Assembly: GCA_014240375.1 (NCBI GenBank)
Contig: JAAZXB010000001.1
Coordinates: 302,110 to 366,109, forward strand
Reading direction: 5' to 3'
Length of the DNA stretch: 64,000 nucleotides
From: Planctomycetota bacterium
Lineage (GTDB): Bacteria; Planctomycetota; UBA8108; UBA1146
Below are positions 26,949-38,100 of this stretch, one piece after another (position 1 is the stretch's first letter; the number at the start of each line of letters is the position of its first letter). The notes under the pieces are model-generated. The model worked only from the letters and a program-made list of their open reading frames with translations, had not been told where the DNA came from and did no database searches. The position numbers and the translations under genes are program-made.

Positions 26949-28690
26949 CAGCAACTCTCGGTCTGAGACGATGTGGTGTCGGGGCCCGGGGTGGGGAACG
27001 GCTGTGCCGGGGGTGATCCACTCTGATAGAAGTACACCAGTCCACTGATCACGTCCGCGATGGAAATCCAATCATCGTCATCGTAGTCACAAGCATCCCT
27101 GCAGCCGTCCAGTGGCGCTCCTGAAAACAAGTACTCGAGGGTCGAGATGGCATCTGCGAGGTCCAGGTCGCCATTATTATTGCAGTCGCCTCGAAGGAAG
27201 CAGTGTCCCGTTCCCGCTGTTTCGAACGCTCCAATATCGCGACGACGGCCTTGGGGACGAACGACCCCATCGATGTCGACCATCGGCAAGTTGTCGACCA
27301 GCTGGGTACCTTCATCGATGGCAAAGGAGCAGGGCCCCGGGTACCCGACAGCATCGAGTTCTGGATCCAGTTGCATCACCAGGGGATCTTCCGGATCGGC
27401 TCCCTGCATGATGACGTGATCCAGAAAAATGCCTGCCGTCGGCCCCGTGGACACCGCAGTCTCGTTCGTAGCTTCATTTCGCCAGAGGATGGAATTGATC
27501 ACGACCGGGAAGGACAGCGACTCCGCCCTCAATCCTCCACCGACTCCATTGGTCGTATTGCTGTCGATGGTGCAGTGTACAATCGTGGCGGAGGCGGCCT
27601 CTACACACGCCACTCCTCCTCCAGAGTTGGTTGCAAAGTTGTACTGAATCAAGCAGTTCTCAAGGAGTGGATCGGCGAAACTCCGGATGAAAAACCCGCC
27701 TCCCTGAAGTCCACTACTGTTATTGAGAACTCGATTGCGCTTGTAACTGGCAAAGCACTCGAAGGAATAGACGCCACCACCGTTTTCGGCAGCCGTGTTT
27801 CCATGAATGTGGCAATCTTCGATCAACGCATCGCAGAAATGAGTGACCGCCAGGCCTCCCCCACGAAGCGCGGTATTGGTAGCGATCTCACAGCCGGTCA
27901 TCTCGATGGTGCTGAATTCATCGAGCAATACCCCTCCACCTTCATCCACTGCAGAGTTTCCAATGAAGGAGCAATCCGTGATGGAGGAGATCGATTCCGT
28001 GATGAAGATCCCTCCGCCCGATTCAGAAGTGTTTCCATCGAACGAGCAACTGGACACGGTCACGCTACCGAAATCAGTGGCGAGACCACCACCCCAGCCG
28101 TAGGCGGAATTCCCTTGCAACGTACAGTTAGAAATACTGGCCACCCCACCATGAACCGAGATGGCACCGCCCTGGGAGGCGAAGTTTCCGCCGAAGAAAC
28201 AGCCATCGATGGTCGGCGAGGCTTGTTCCGAATGAAGTGCCCCGCCCCTCGATGAACTGTTATTGACCAGCACACAGGAATCGATGGTCGGAGACCCAGC
28301 GGTGATCAAGATACCTCCACCGCACAGCGCCAGAGGTAACCCACAGCTGGTTCCGAAGCCGTTCTGGATGGTGAATCCAGAGACTCGCGCCCCGAAGCCG
28401 GGTGCGTTTACGCGGACGACGCAGTCATAGGTTCCGAGGCCGTCGAGAATCGTCGCGGCAGCGCCCCCGACTCCGATCAGTTCGACCTTCTTGCCGAGAA
28501 AACCGATGTGCCCGGGATAGAAGCCGGGACTGACCAGGATGCGATCTCCATCGATGGCGATCTCCATCGCCTCCATGATGGTCGAGTACACCGCTGGCAC
28601 CAGTCGGTCGACTGCACCCAGAGGCGTAGCGATCAGCAGCATGGCGAAGGTGGCGAACAGTTGAATCCTATCGATTTGATTTCTCATCAT
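26933..28690 (-). CDS. Secreted right-handed beta-helix (pectin-lyase-fold) protein with dockerin-like tag
   Basis: 585 aa from the ATG at 28690, which overlaps the stop of the upstream gene (ATGA); the track start at 28765 lies within that gene. A signal peptide ('IQLFATFAMLLIATPLGA') is followed by a DUF1565-like start ('DGDRILVSPGFYPGHIGFLGK') and about a dozen beta-helix coils of the polymorphic-membrane-protein type ('GGGILITAGSPTIDSC', 'GGAISVHGGVASISNCTLQGNSA', 'NGGGVYSF'). The double-loop tag ('GDCNNNGDLDLADAISTLEYLFSG', 'ISIADVISGLVYFYQSG') ends in a C-terminus modified by the 16-bp repeat. It is probably a surface adhesin or carbohydrate-binding protein; no catalytic residues were identified. 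Confidence 0.88.
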   Translation of the reverse strand: MMRNQIDRIQLFATFAMLLIATPLGAVDRLVPAVYSTIMEAMEIAIDGDRILVSPGFYPGHIGFLGKKVELIGVGGAAATILDGLGTYDCVVRVNAPGFGARVSGFTIQNGFGTSCGLPLALCGGGILITAGSPTIDSCVLVNNSSSRGGALHSEQASPTIDGCFFGGNFASQGGAISVHGGVASISNCTLQGNSAYGWGGGLATDFGSVTVSSCSFDGNTSESGGGIFITESISSITDCSFIGNSAVDEGGGVLLDEFSTIEMTGCEIATNTALRGGGLAVTHFCDALIEDCHIHGNTAAENGGGVYSFECFASYKRNRVLNNSSGLQGGGFFIRSFADPLLENCLIQYNFATNSGGGVACVEAASATIVHCTIDSNTTNGVGGGLRAESLSFPVVINSILWRNEATNETAVSTGPTAGIFLDHVIMQGADPEDPLVMQLDPELDAVGYPGPCSFAIDEGTQLVDNLPMVDIDGVVRPQGRRRDIGAFETAGTGHCFLRGDCNNNGDLDLADAISTLEYLFSGAPLDGCRDACDYDDDDWISIADVISGLVYFYQSGSPPAQPFPTPGPDTTSSQTESCWILGL

Positions 28691-29577
28691 GGGCACACCG
28701 GGCAAGCGGGACTCAGCACCAGGCAGTCCAGGAAGTCGACATCCGGGTAGGTCTCCAGTCCACAAGAGGGGAACGGATAGGGAGGTGCGACACCGAGACC
28801 GAAGATGTAGAGCACCATGAATACGGGGTCAGTGATATTGAGAAGCCCATCATTGTCCGCGTCCGCAGCATCGGGGCAGGGTGGCTCAACTGAGTCCAGG
28901 AAGAGATAATTGAGCATGAACACCGCATCGGCAACATCGAAGATTCCATCATTATTGGAGTCTCCTCGGATAAACAGAGCGTTGGCCGGGGCGCACACCT
29001 CTCCATCGTAATAGCCAGCGGGCTCGATCGATTGATTGTTGATCACGACCTTGTTCGTAAGGTATACGGAGCCGTTCCCGTTCACTTCATTGCAAAATGT
29101 GATCGGATAGCACTGAGAACAGTTGATGTCCTCTGGCGCATAAAAATCGAACCTACCGATCTCCTGCGGAAAAAATGTAGGGGGTGCGGTCTGGCCGTTA
29201 AATGGCGGCAATGCATCGATCAGAACTCCAATGATGATCTCACGGCCATCTCCATCGTTGTCATCGTTGTCCACTTGCATCGAAAGGTACTCGGCATCGA
29301 CAGCATCGAGGATCGATCCTTCGATGGTGAAGGTCCCGGGCAAGGCCACCAGTGGGCCATCGAAGCATGCGACGATGGTGAATCCCTGAATGTTGCTGGA
29401 GGGATCGCTGTAGAAGAAGGAGAACTGCTGGATTCCTCCAGGCTGAATATTCATGGTCGGATCAAAGAGAACAGAGTCAGAACGACCGGCGAGAAGGACC
29501 GTATCGTCAATTCCACGGGCGAGTCCTGAACCAAAAACAAGCACAACGAGGCCAATACTGGCGATTCTGATCTTCAA
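28687..29577 (-). CDS. Secreted protein with dockerin-like C-terminal tag, N-terminal domain unrecognised
   Basis: 296 aa from a TTG at 29577, which has GAGGAG 7 nt upstream and starts a typical signal peptide ('KIRIASIGLVVLVFGSGLARG'). The track start at 29592 places that ribosome site inside the gene. The mature N-terminal half is beta-rich ('PGGIQQFSFFYSDPSSNIQGFTIVACF', 'RFDFYAPEDINCSQCYPITFCNE') and recalls cohesin-like sandwich domains, but I cannot confirm this. The C-terminal tag has two calcium loops ('GDSNNDGIFDVADAVFMLNYLF', 'ADADNDGLLNITDPVFMVLYIFG') and ends CPVCP. It is translated ahead of, and overlaps, the beta-helix gene, so the two probably act together at the surface. Confidence 0.82.
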   Translation of the reverse strand: MKIRIASIGLVVLVFGSGLARGIDDTVLLAGRSDSVLFDPTMNIQPGGIQQFSFFYSDPSSNIQGFTIVACFDGPLVALPGTFTIEGSILDAVDAEYLSMQVDNDDNDGDGREIIIGVLIDALPPFNGQTAPPTFFPQEIGRFDFYAPEDINCSQCYPITFCNEVNGNGSVYLTNKVVINNQSIEPAGYYDGEVCAPANALFIRGDSNNDGIFDVADAVFMLNYLFLDSVEPPCPDAADADNDGLLNITDPVFMVLYIFGLGVAPPYPFPSCGLETYPDVDFLDCLVLSPACPVCP

Positions 29578-29745
29578 TAGACCACTCCTCAAATTTTACT
29601 CCAAGACCGCGTTTCCGGATTCGCGATCCTGGAGAATAGGGCAAAACCACTTCTGGATAGACCTATAGTAAACTGTCTAAACAGCCTTCCCGCAATATAC
29701 GAATTATCAAATATAAGCGAAGTATCCTGCATACAATCTATATTG
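29578..29745. other. AT-rich intergenic region
   Basis: This 168-bp gap is visibly richer in A+T than the rest of the window (for example ATACGAATTATCAAATATAA). It lies upstream of the minus-strand secreted-protein operon and downstream of the ThiF-family gene. It probably holds the operon promoter. Several TATA-like hexamers occur, and none can be chosen with confidence. Confidence 0.4.
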
Positions 29746-30885
29746 TTACTGTTGGTATTGCCCGCAGAGTTTACAGTCGGGCCTCCTGGGGATCTGGATC
29801 TGCCGGAAAGAACCCTTCAAGGCATCGATCAGCAGCAGGCGACCGCTCATCGATTCCCCCTGCCCGAGCAAGATCTTGATCGTCTCCGCCGCCTGGATGG
29901 TGCCGATGATCCCGGGCATCACTCCCAGTACTCCAGCCTCGGCGCAGCTGGGGCAACTTCCTTCTGCAGGGGGCTCCGGATGGAGACACCTCAAACAGGG
30001 CCCCCCGCGAGCCGGGTCGAAGACGGTCAACTGTCCCTCGAAGCGGTAGACGCTGCCATGGACCACGGCGACCTGCTGCTCCACGCAGAGATCGTTGATC
30101 AGAAATCGAGTCTCGAAGTTATCTGCGCCGTCCAGCACAACATGATGATCTCGAATCAGCTCCGGCGCGTTGGCGGCAGTGACCCTGTGAGGGAAGGCCG
30201 AGATCTCGATCGCCGGATTCAATGCAGAGAGGGTCTTGGCCGCCACTTTTGCCTTGGAGTGACCGATCTCATCGGTTCGATACAGCACCTGGCGCTGCAA
30301 ATTGGAGAGTTCCACCACATCATCATCGGCGATGGTGATGTGACCGACTCCCGCTGCTGCGAGGTACAGCGCCGCCGGCGAACCGAGCCCACCGCCTCCC
30401 ACCACCAGCACTCGACCGGCGAGAAGTTTGGATTGCCCCTCTTCCCCCACCTCCGGAATGGTCAGGTGGCGAGCGTATCGTTGCAGATCATCCGCATCGA
30501 GAAGATCACTGCCAGGACCTGCAACCAGCGGCAGGTCAGCGCCCCTCCACGCCTCGACCCCCCCCCTCAGGGAAGCACAACGATGGTAGCCCTGCTGACG
30601 TAACCAGTGCATCGCGTCGTAGGAGCGGATCCCCTTGGCGCAGTAGATCAGAATATTCTCCTCGCTCGAGATCGGAGCGCAGAGGTGGGGATGAGTGCCA
30701 GGACTGACGATGGATGGGATTTCCCTCAGCGGGATGTGGGTCGCCCCGGAAACCATCCCGGAGTGCAATTCCTCCACCTCCCGGACATCGATGAGCCGAG
30801 GAGGTGGCTCAAGATCGAGCCACCGAACCGCCTGCTCCGGGTCCAGTTCCTGCGGAACAGGATCTGACGGGTTCGCACTCTCCAC
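29746..30885 (-). CDS. Rhodanese-ThiF/MoeB fusion (E1-like sulfur-carrier adenylyltransferase)
   Basis: 379 aa; GTG start at 30885 with AGGGGAG 6 nt upstream. The N-terminal rhodanese domain (about 12-120) has the active loop 'ILIYCAKGIRSYDA', with Cys as persulfide carrier. The C-terminal E1-like domain (about 130-379) has 'YARHLTIPEVGEEGQ', the ATP loop 'VVGGGGLGSPAALYLAAAGVG', 'LDGADNFETRFLINDLC' and the zinc pairs 'CLRC' and 'CKLC'. It would adenylate, and possibly thiolate, a ubiquitin-like carrier such as MoaD or ThiS. The domain order is the reverse of MoeZ/MOCS3, where rhodanese is C-terminal. No carrier gene lies adjacent, so the pathway (molybdopterin, thiamine, cysteine or tRNA thiolation) is open. 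Confidence 0.9.
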   Translation of the reverse strand: MESANPSDPVPQELDPEQAVRWLDLEPPPRLIDVREVEELHSGMVSGATHIPLREIPSIVSPGTHPHLCAPISSEENILIYCAKGIRSYDAMHWLRQQGYHRCASLRGGVEAWRGADLPLVAGPGSDLLDADDLQRYARHLTIPEVGEEGQSKLLAGRVLVVGGGGLGSPAALYLAAAGVGHITIADDDVVELSNLQRQVLYRTDEIGHSKAKVAAKTLSALNPAIEISAFPHRVTAANAPELIRDHHVVLDGADNFETRFLINDLCVEQQVAVVHGSVYRFEGQLTVFDPARGGPCLRCLHPEPPAEGSCPSCAEAGVLGVMPGIIGTIQAAETIKILLGQGESMSGRLLLIDALKGSFRQIQIPRRPDCKLCGQYQQ

Positions 30886-31010
30886 CGATCACTCCCCTTC
30901 CTGAAACCGCGCTTCCACCGATTTCTTGCCCCCAACGGCGAGTTCCTGGTCCCCATCCCGATCTGGTCTCCACCGAAGATTTCGGATCAGAAAGGGACCT
31001 TCCGTGCAAG

Positions 31011-32006
31011 TTGGTGCAAGAACCGTCAGGATACGGGAGAATCGAGGCGAAGCAGAGACCCTTCGATTGGAGTTTCTTGAAACAAGACCAGTGGCTCACA
31101 GGAACCGGAGACCGTCCCCCGTTGGAGGTGGCAGATCGCATCGCCGAGCGTGCTCTGCAAGAGAAGGCCATCGATGAGCAGCAGCACGCCGAGTTGATCG
31201 AGTGTTTCTCGGCGATCCCTCCCATCGAGGACTGCGGTCTCGGCGCTGAGGATGCGGAGCGATTCATCCGAACCACCTTACAACTGATCGAGTTATGCCT
31301 GCTCGAGCCCAGTGACGAGCGAACTGGTTTTGTCAATCCACTGCTCGATCGAGAACTCGACCGCATCCGATCGATCGAAGGGGGTAAGTGCTGGAGCCTT
31401 GGAAAGGTGACAGAAATCGGCAGGCGGGGTTCAGACCGACGCTTCACCTTCGGCCAGGTGAAAGAGAATCCAGACGACCCCAATGATCCATCATTTTTCG
31501 GTGGAGTCTGGATGGCGGACTGTGATGGAGTTGAGAAAAGAATCGTCTTCGCCATCACTGCCGAGTCGATCCCGGGAAGTGAAGACTGGTCGCCGGTCGA
31601 GATCCGAACCGACGAGGACCACAACCTGGATACGGTCGTACGAGCGAGGGGCGAGCAGCCCTGGTCGCTGCAGGTCGAGGCTGACTCTCCCCTTGGAGTG
31701 TGGATCGCATCCCTTGCAGGCACACCCAATATCGGGCAGCACTCGGGCCACATTCCACTGGGAGTGTTGAGTGAGGCAGTTCGGAGAGATCTGGAACCGA
31801 GAGGGCTGACTCATCTACTGCTGGGGCCCAGTCGTCGTGACCCCCCGACCCGACCCTGGCATACCGGGTCGTTCCTCAACAGAGTCGGCAATGGATTTGA
31901 TTTCAATTGGTCCGGTTTCGCCATAGATCAGCGTCGAGACGCTCTGGTGGAGGCGCGCTGCAACATCGGCGTTCGAGGGAAAATCATCCGGATGATGGAT
32001 TCTTGA
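31011..32006 (+). CDS. Hypothetical protein, start uncertain
   Basis: The track ORF (30804-32006) begins inside the divergent ThiF gene. Protein-like sequence starts near 31011 (TTG) or 31014 (GTG), and neither has a good ribosome site, so the start is uncertain. The product (about 331 aa) is acidic and soluble: 'WSFLKQDQWLTGTGDRPPLEVADRI', 'FIRTTLQLIELCLLEPSDERTGFVNPL', 'GGVWMADCDGVEKRIVFAITAES', 'LEPRGLTHLLLGPSRRDP'. I recognise no family. The antisense ORF 30809-31753 is rich in Ser/Arg/Pro and looks like a shadow. The gene precedes the giant A2M-like gene in the same direction by 160 nt. Confidence 0.65.
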   Translation: MVQEPSGYGRIEAKQRPFDWSFLKQDQWLTGTGDRPPLEVADRIAERALQEKAIDEQQHAELIECFSAIPPIEDCGLGAEDAERFIRTTLQLIELCLLEPSDERTGFVNPLLDRELDRIRSIEGGKCWSLGKVTEIGRRGSDRRFTFGQVKENPDDPNDPSFFGGVWMADCDGVEKRIVFAITAESIPGSEDWSPVEIRTDEDHNLDTVVRARGEQPWSLQVEADSPLGVWIASLAGTPNIGQHSGHIPLGVLSEAVRRDLEPRGLTHLLLGPSRRDPPTRPWHTGSFLNRVGNGFDFNWSGFAIDQRRDALVEARCNIGVRGKIIRMMDS

Positions 32007-32041
32007 GCTCATCTCCTTTCAATCTCTTGATCAGGGTGTAC

Positions 32042-32069
32042 TTGCCTCTTCCAGGCGGGACATTAGTAT
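32042..32069 (+). promoter_or_regulatory. Weak sigma70-like promoter candidate before the A2M-like gene
   Basis: TTGCCT and TAGTAT with 16-bp spacing lie about 100 nt upstream of the A2M-like start. Each hexamer matches four of six consensus positions, so this is only suggestive. Confidence 0.2.
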
Positions 32070-32166
32070 GCGGTTGAGCCCGGAGTTCGCCCCCGCATTC
32101 GAATTCCAAATTCGACCTTAGACTCCCGGAACGGGAACAACTCCTCTGGACCCCATCGGAGGCCAC

Positions 32167-35100
32167 ATGCCGCATCATTTCTCGCCTTCTTCCCTGGCGA
32201 ATCCAACCTTCTCGAATTCACCATTCTGGAAGTCACTGATCGCCCTTTCATTGCTCATCGGATGGCTGACCCTGTCCTCCGGGATCAGCGCCTGGGAGGC
32301 TCCTGACGATCCGGTTGCCGAGCCGGAAAATCCCCTGCAGATCCCTGGCATGCCGTTGCCCCGACCGTTGCGAACAGCGTTGCTCGAAGGCTCCATCGAA
32401 GAGGGGCTCCAGTGGCTCGAGCAACTCGATCAGGAGCAGCCCAGTCGTCGCGACGACTGGCTCTGGTTCCGCTCCTCCTTGCTGCAAAGAGCCGATCAAA
32501 TCGAACCGGCCATCGAAGCCCTGAAAGCCCTTGAGAACTCTTATCCAGAAAGCGCCTGGTTGCACAAGGCCAGGCTGCAGCGCAGCCGGTTACTGATGAA
32601 GCTGAAACGCTACGGCGAAGCGCAGAAAATCCTCGAGGAAGAGACCACCAGACTTCGGTCCGGCGAGCGCATCCAGGGACTGGCGCGGATTCTCCTCGAT
32701 GTCGCCGATCGGATTTCCGCCGATCAGGACATGAGCCTGCCCGATCCTCCCGCCCCTCAATACGGACGTGCACGAGACCTCTACATCCAGGCAGCGGAAC
32801 TGACACCGCCCACCACTCAACTGGAAGAATCACTCTGGGGACTGGTCCGCTGCTCTGTTCAGATGAACATGAACCGCTCCCAGTTGATCCGCGATTGCGA
32901 TCGTTACCTGGGTCAGTTCGATCCGAGGAAATCGGATGCTGAAGCCGGTAGCCACCTGTTCGATGTGCTACTGGCACGAGCTCGAGCCACCACCAGTGTC
33001 GTCGCTCGACGTGGTTACCAGAAGTTGATCGAAACCGTCGATTCCGCCCTCAAGGGAGAAGATCCCTGGGGTGGCCAATTCCAGGGCGAATCCGCAGCGA
33101 ACCTCCGCAAGATCCGCGGGGATGCACTGTTCGATATTGCAAACACCTACAGCACGGTAGACCTGAAGGTCGCTGCTCTGAATCGATTCCGGACTGAAGC
33201 ACCCGAGCACAAGAATCGAATCCAGACCGAATACCGCCTGGGAGAGATTCTGCGTGGCAGCGGTCAATCGGAAGCGGCGCTGAGCCAGTGGCTGGGGTTC
33301 ATCGAGAGGCCCGTTCCCGGCGATCAGGAACAACTGGAAGAACTGAAACGCACTGCACAGTTCCAGGTCGGCAAGTTGTTACAACAGTTGGAGCGCTTCG
33401 AGGAGGCTCGACTGGCCTTCAGCAAATACGGCCAGCGGGCACCAGACGGCCCCGACTGGGCTCGATCTCAGGAGTCGATCATCACCATCGATGCGAGTAT
33501 CGGTGAGCGCTTCCTCGATGATTCCAGATGGGAAGAGGGACGATCAGCCATCGAGAATTTTTCCTCACGATATCCTCTCGATCGGCGCACTCTCTCCCTG
33601 TTACTGAGAAAAGCTTTTTCCTTCTCACTGGAGGCGAAGGAGTTGCAAGGCGATCGAGCCCTCGATGAACTGAACGATCAGGATCGTGCGCGGGCTGTCG
33701 CCCTCTTCGAGGAGTGCATCTCCCAGTTGAAGAGACTGTCTGGCAAGTATCCCGATACCCAGCAAGGCATGGAGGCCAGGCTCAACATCGGAATCCTGCT
33801 CGAGGTCTCCCTGCTTCAACTGGAGGAAGCGGTATCGGCTTACAAGGATTGTTTCGGTTCTCCGGTCGAGGGTGCGGCCAGGATGCGGCTCTTCAATCTC
33901 ACTGAAAAGAGTCTTCAGATCGAAACCACTGGTTTGCTTCGATCGAATGAAGAGGCTTCCTTCTCACTCAACACCAGAAACATCCAGAGTGTCGAGGTGC
34001 GCATTTACCCCCTCGACATCGAGTCGTACTTTCGCAAGTACTACTCCAGAAGTGATGTCGAACAACTCGACCTCGACCTGATAGATCCATGGAAAACAAT
34101 TGAAGTCGAGGTTGACAATTTCGCTCGTTACAAACCCTGCCATCAGAAGATCAACCTTCCTGTAGAAGGGACCGGGACCTGGGCGGTGATGGTGGCTTCT
34201 GAGAAGTACCAGGCCACAACACTGGTCGTCAGAACGGACATCGACATCATCGTCAAAGCAGGACGTAGTGAAGTACTGGTCTACGCTCAGGATATGCTCA
34301 CGGGGGAACCGGCTCCCGATGTCGAGATCCTGATGGCAATCCAGGACTGGGACCAAGACTTGCCGCTGGAGAATCTGAAACTCCAGGAACTGAATACCGG
34401 TTCCGATGGAACTGTCCGGGTCGTGTTCGACAAGCCAGGGGTCAGTGAGGATGTAAGAGTGCTGGCACTGCGCGGTGGTGACTCCGCAGTGACCGGATTC
34501 AACCTGGAAGGAACCCTGCTCCCCCCCGGCCGGACTCCAAGGGTTCACTTTCTCACCGACCGAGCCACCTATCGACCGGGAGACACGGTTCACTGGCGTG
34601 CCCTGGTGAGGGAAGTGGACAAGAATACCGGTCTCTGGTACAGCCCGGATGGAGCCGAGGGCGAGGTCTCCATCTCGACTCCTGAACTCATCGAGGTTTC
34701 TCAGTCGACTGCGATATTCCGCAAGTCGGGGACGATCTCTGACTCCTTCACTCTCCCCTTCGACGCCCCTCACGGAACCTGGACCATCATGGTGAGCGGC
34801 CCTGACAGTGCCGTGGGACGTGGCGCATTCATGGTCGAGGATTTCTCTCCGCTGGCCATCGATCTTCGCATCGAGCCGGAGCAGCTGGTCCATGTTCGCG
34901 GAGAAATGATTCACGCCACCATCTCTGGCCAGACCTGGTTCGGAGAACCCCTGACCGGGACCCCTCTCATCGTTCGATTCCAGGATGGTCACAGCGAACA
35001 GTTCACCTTCGACGAGAAAGGCCTGGTGGAGATCGAGCAAGATACTCGCGATGTGGTCGGTTCGATGGTGAACCTCTCGGTGACCGTCCCCGAGTATGGA

Positions 35101-38100
35101 ATCAGTCGTTCCACCATCGTCACCATCGCCGAATCGATGTGGCAACTGGCGATCGAAATCCCGCGAGAGAGTGGCGATTACATCGTGGGTGAAACGGTTC
35201 CGGTCCTGGTCACGGCCACCGATGCATCGGGTCAGCCGGTCGAACGCGATGTCACCATCCGATTGGTCAAGAAACTTCAGCACCGATCCAGTTGGGCAGA
35301 AACCACTGTAGAAGTACGAGAAGTAGGCACCGACAAGAATGGAAACGGAGAGGTGCGTCTGCCCCTGGAAGCAGCAGGAAAGTACTCGATTATAGCCGAG
35401 GGCCTCGACCGATCAGGCAACCGTATCTCCAGTACCGCTTCAGTTCAGGTGTCAGGAGAAGATGAAGAGCGCGGTTTGATCTGGTTGGTAGAGAAAACTA
35501 GAATCGATGTCGGCGAAAAACTTCAACTGGAGCTCCAGAACACTCGGTCCAGTAGCCCAGGTCTGTTGACGGTCATCGGCGATGGGATTCTGGAGTACCG
35601 TGTCATCCAGCTCGCATCCGGTCGTAATCACATCGGCCTCGATGTGCTCTCCTCGATGTACCCGGAAGCCACTGTTTCGCTGGCGATGATGAGTGACTCC
35701 AGGTTGCACGAAGCTGATGTGGTTTTCCGTGTCCGAAAACAACTTCTGCTGGAAGTGGTGCACCCACAGAAGCCTGTGACTCCCGGTTCGGAAGTCACAC
35801 TTGAAGTGATCACCAGAAATCTCCAGGGAGAGCCTGTCGCAGCAGAGATCGCCCTGGCGGTGGTCGATGTGGCTGTCGACGACCTTTATCCCGGCTGGTT
35901 TCAGAAACTCGAAGCGGGGGTGAAAAAACCCATTCCAGCGCCATCCATCCTCCGCACCTCCACCTCTTGCGCCTTTGAATACCAGGGAAGCACGGAGGAG
36001 ATCGCCCAGGCTCTCCTCGATGAAGTCGATCTGGCCGAGATGGAGATGGAACTGCTCGAGCGACGGGTGATGGTCGGTTCCACTCTCGAAGCGGGTCGAC
36101 ATATGACTCGCACCGCACGACCGGGGAGCCCGCAGCAAACTGACCGCCAGTTCTCTTACGAGGCGTCTGAGGAATCATTCCCTCAACTCCTTGGTGGCGG
36201 AGGGGGGCAGTTCGGAAATCGATTTGGCAAGGGCTCAACACGCTCCCGCGGTGGTCGAGCAGGCAACGACAAGGATGGTGAGTCCTGGGGCGAACAGCGA
36301 CCCACCATCCCTGACGAGGCATTCACCGCTTTCTGGGATGGCACTCTGATGACCTCAGAGGATGGAACTGCAACCATCACATTCACGGCTCCACCACGAA
36401 GCACCACCTGGAGAATTCGTGCTCAGGCGATCGGTGAAAATGATCTCTTCGGAAACAGTGAGGACAACTTCGTCGTACGCGCAGACATCTTCATCGACCC
36501 GATACTTCCATCCAGTGCGATGGAAGGTGACCTGATTGAACCTCGCCTCCGCATCGTCAATTCCTCTGGTATTCGTGGCAAAGGTACCGTCTCCATTCGT
36601 ATCGGTGGTGGCGACGGGGCCTTCGAGATCCAGTCAGAACTGGTACTCGTCGATGGAATGCAAGAGATCACACTGGGACAGATCGGCCCTCTCCCTGGCG
36701 ATCCAGCCTTGCCGGTGGAGATCGTCTTCGAGGTCGACGGAGAGAAGGAAAGCAGGACCATCCGACAGGTCCGTACCATCGCAGTGCGCCCCTGGGGACT
36801 GATGGCCCGTGGGCGCGCCGGCGGCGACCTGGAAAACACCTCGACACGAACCGTCCGTCTCCCTGGTTCCTCCGACTGGCTCGACCGCACCCTTCAACTG
36901 TGGATCGGTTCCAACCTCGATCAGATCCTCATCGATCTGGCGGCAAATCCAGCACAGGGTCTGCGCATCCCTCCCGATCGAAACCTCGCCTCGAGAGCGG
37001 CGCGACTGGAGGGAGCCGTTGCGGTACTGGAAATGGCCTCGAAATCCGGCAACCAGCTTGCGAAGCAGCAGCTGGACAAGATTCGCGGTCAAATCCACGG
37101 CATCATCGGCCAGCTCTCGATGACCCAGAACTCCGACGGAGGTTGGGGCTGGGCAGGTGGACCATCGATTCCTCGAACCAGCGCAGCGGTGTTGATCGCC
37201 CTTCAACAGGCTCAACTCTCCGGGTTTTCCGTCTCGGATGTAGTTCTGAACAAGGCCAGTTCTTCACTGGAGAAATCATTTCGCAACACCGAGTCGTCCA
37301 GAGATGACATCAAGGTTCAATTGCTGCGAGCACTCTCCTTTGGCAAGAACCGCGATTTCGGAACGGCCAATCGATTACACCGCTCCAGAAACACACTCTC
37401 CAGTTCATCCCTGGCATACCTCGTCGAAACCCTGGTCCAGATGGATCGGTTACCGATGGCCAAAGATGTGGCGAGGACTCTCATCGAGCGAAGACAAGAA
37501 GATGGTTCATGGTCCAGTGGCACTGAAACAGTCGCTACCAGATCCTCGATCGGTGACCCGCTGCTGATCTCTGCGATGGCATTGCACGCCTGTGCCAGTG
37601 CGGGTCTCTCTGCAGTCGAGCTCTCCAGTAGCTCCAGCTGGCTGGAAGATCAACGCCCGTGGCACCCGGGAAGAGGGTCAGGACTGGCTCTGGCAGCATT
37701 GTCCAGGGTTCAAGGATCTTCGGTACCGGCTGCGACTGATTGTGAGATCGAGGTGTTCATCGACGGAGACCCGGCACGCCTCCTCTCCATCGACCCTGAC
37801 AAGCCCTCCACCACCGCGATCTTTGATCTCGGCGATGGTCAGGGTGAGACCGAGGTGAAGCTGGTTCTACGAGGAGCGGGCAAGCCTCACTGGGCAGCTC
37901 TTCTCTCCGGTCGCACCACCGGTTATCCGGCAGTGACCGAGGGTGCCTTCGCTCCTCGTGCCACTGCTTACCTTCGATCCGCTCCCCGCCAGGAAGGACA
38001 ACCGGTCGGCATCGGATTCTCCGTCACCAAGAAGAGACAAGAACTGTGGCGCAATCCGGTGCGACAGTTGCCGCTCGGCAGTAGCACCGAGGTGAAACTG

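Noticed and set aside
27203-28255. 350-aa plus-strand ORF
   Set aside because: It is antisense to the beta-helix gene, whose coil repeats and tag are clear.
30809-31753. 314-aa minus-strand ORF
   Set aside because: Its composition (Ser, Arg, Pro, Cys runs) is shadow-like, and the plus frame gives a more protein-like sequence; the plus gene itself is only moderately certain.
33964-35283. 439-aa minus-strand ORF inside the A2M-like gene
   Set aside because: It is the complement of MG domains with recognisable motifs and has no protein-like features of its own.
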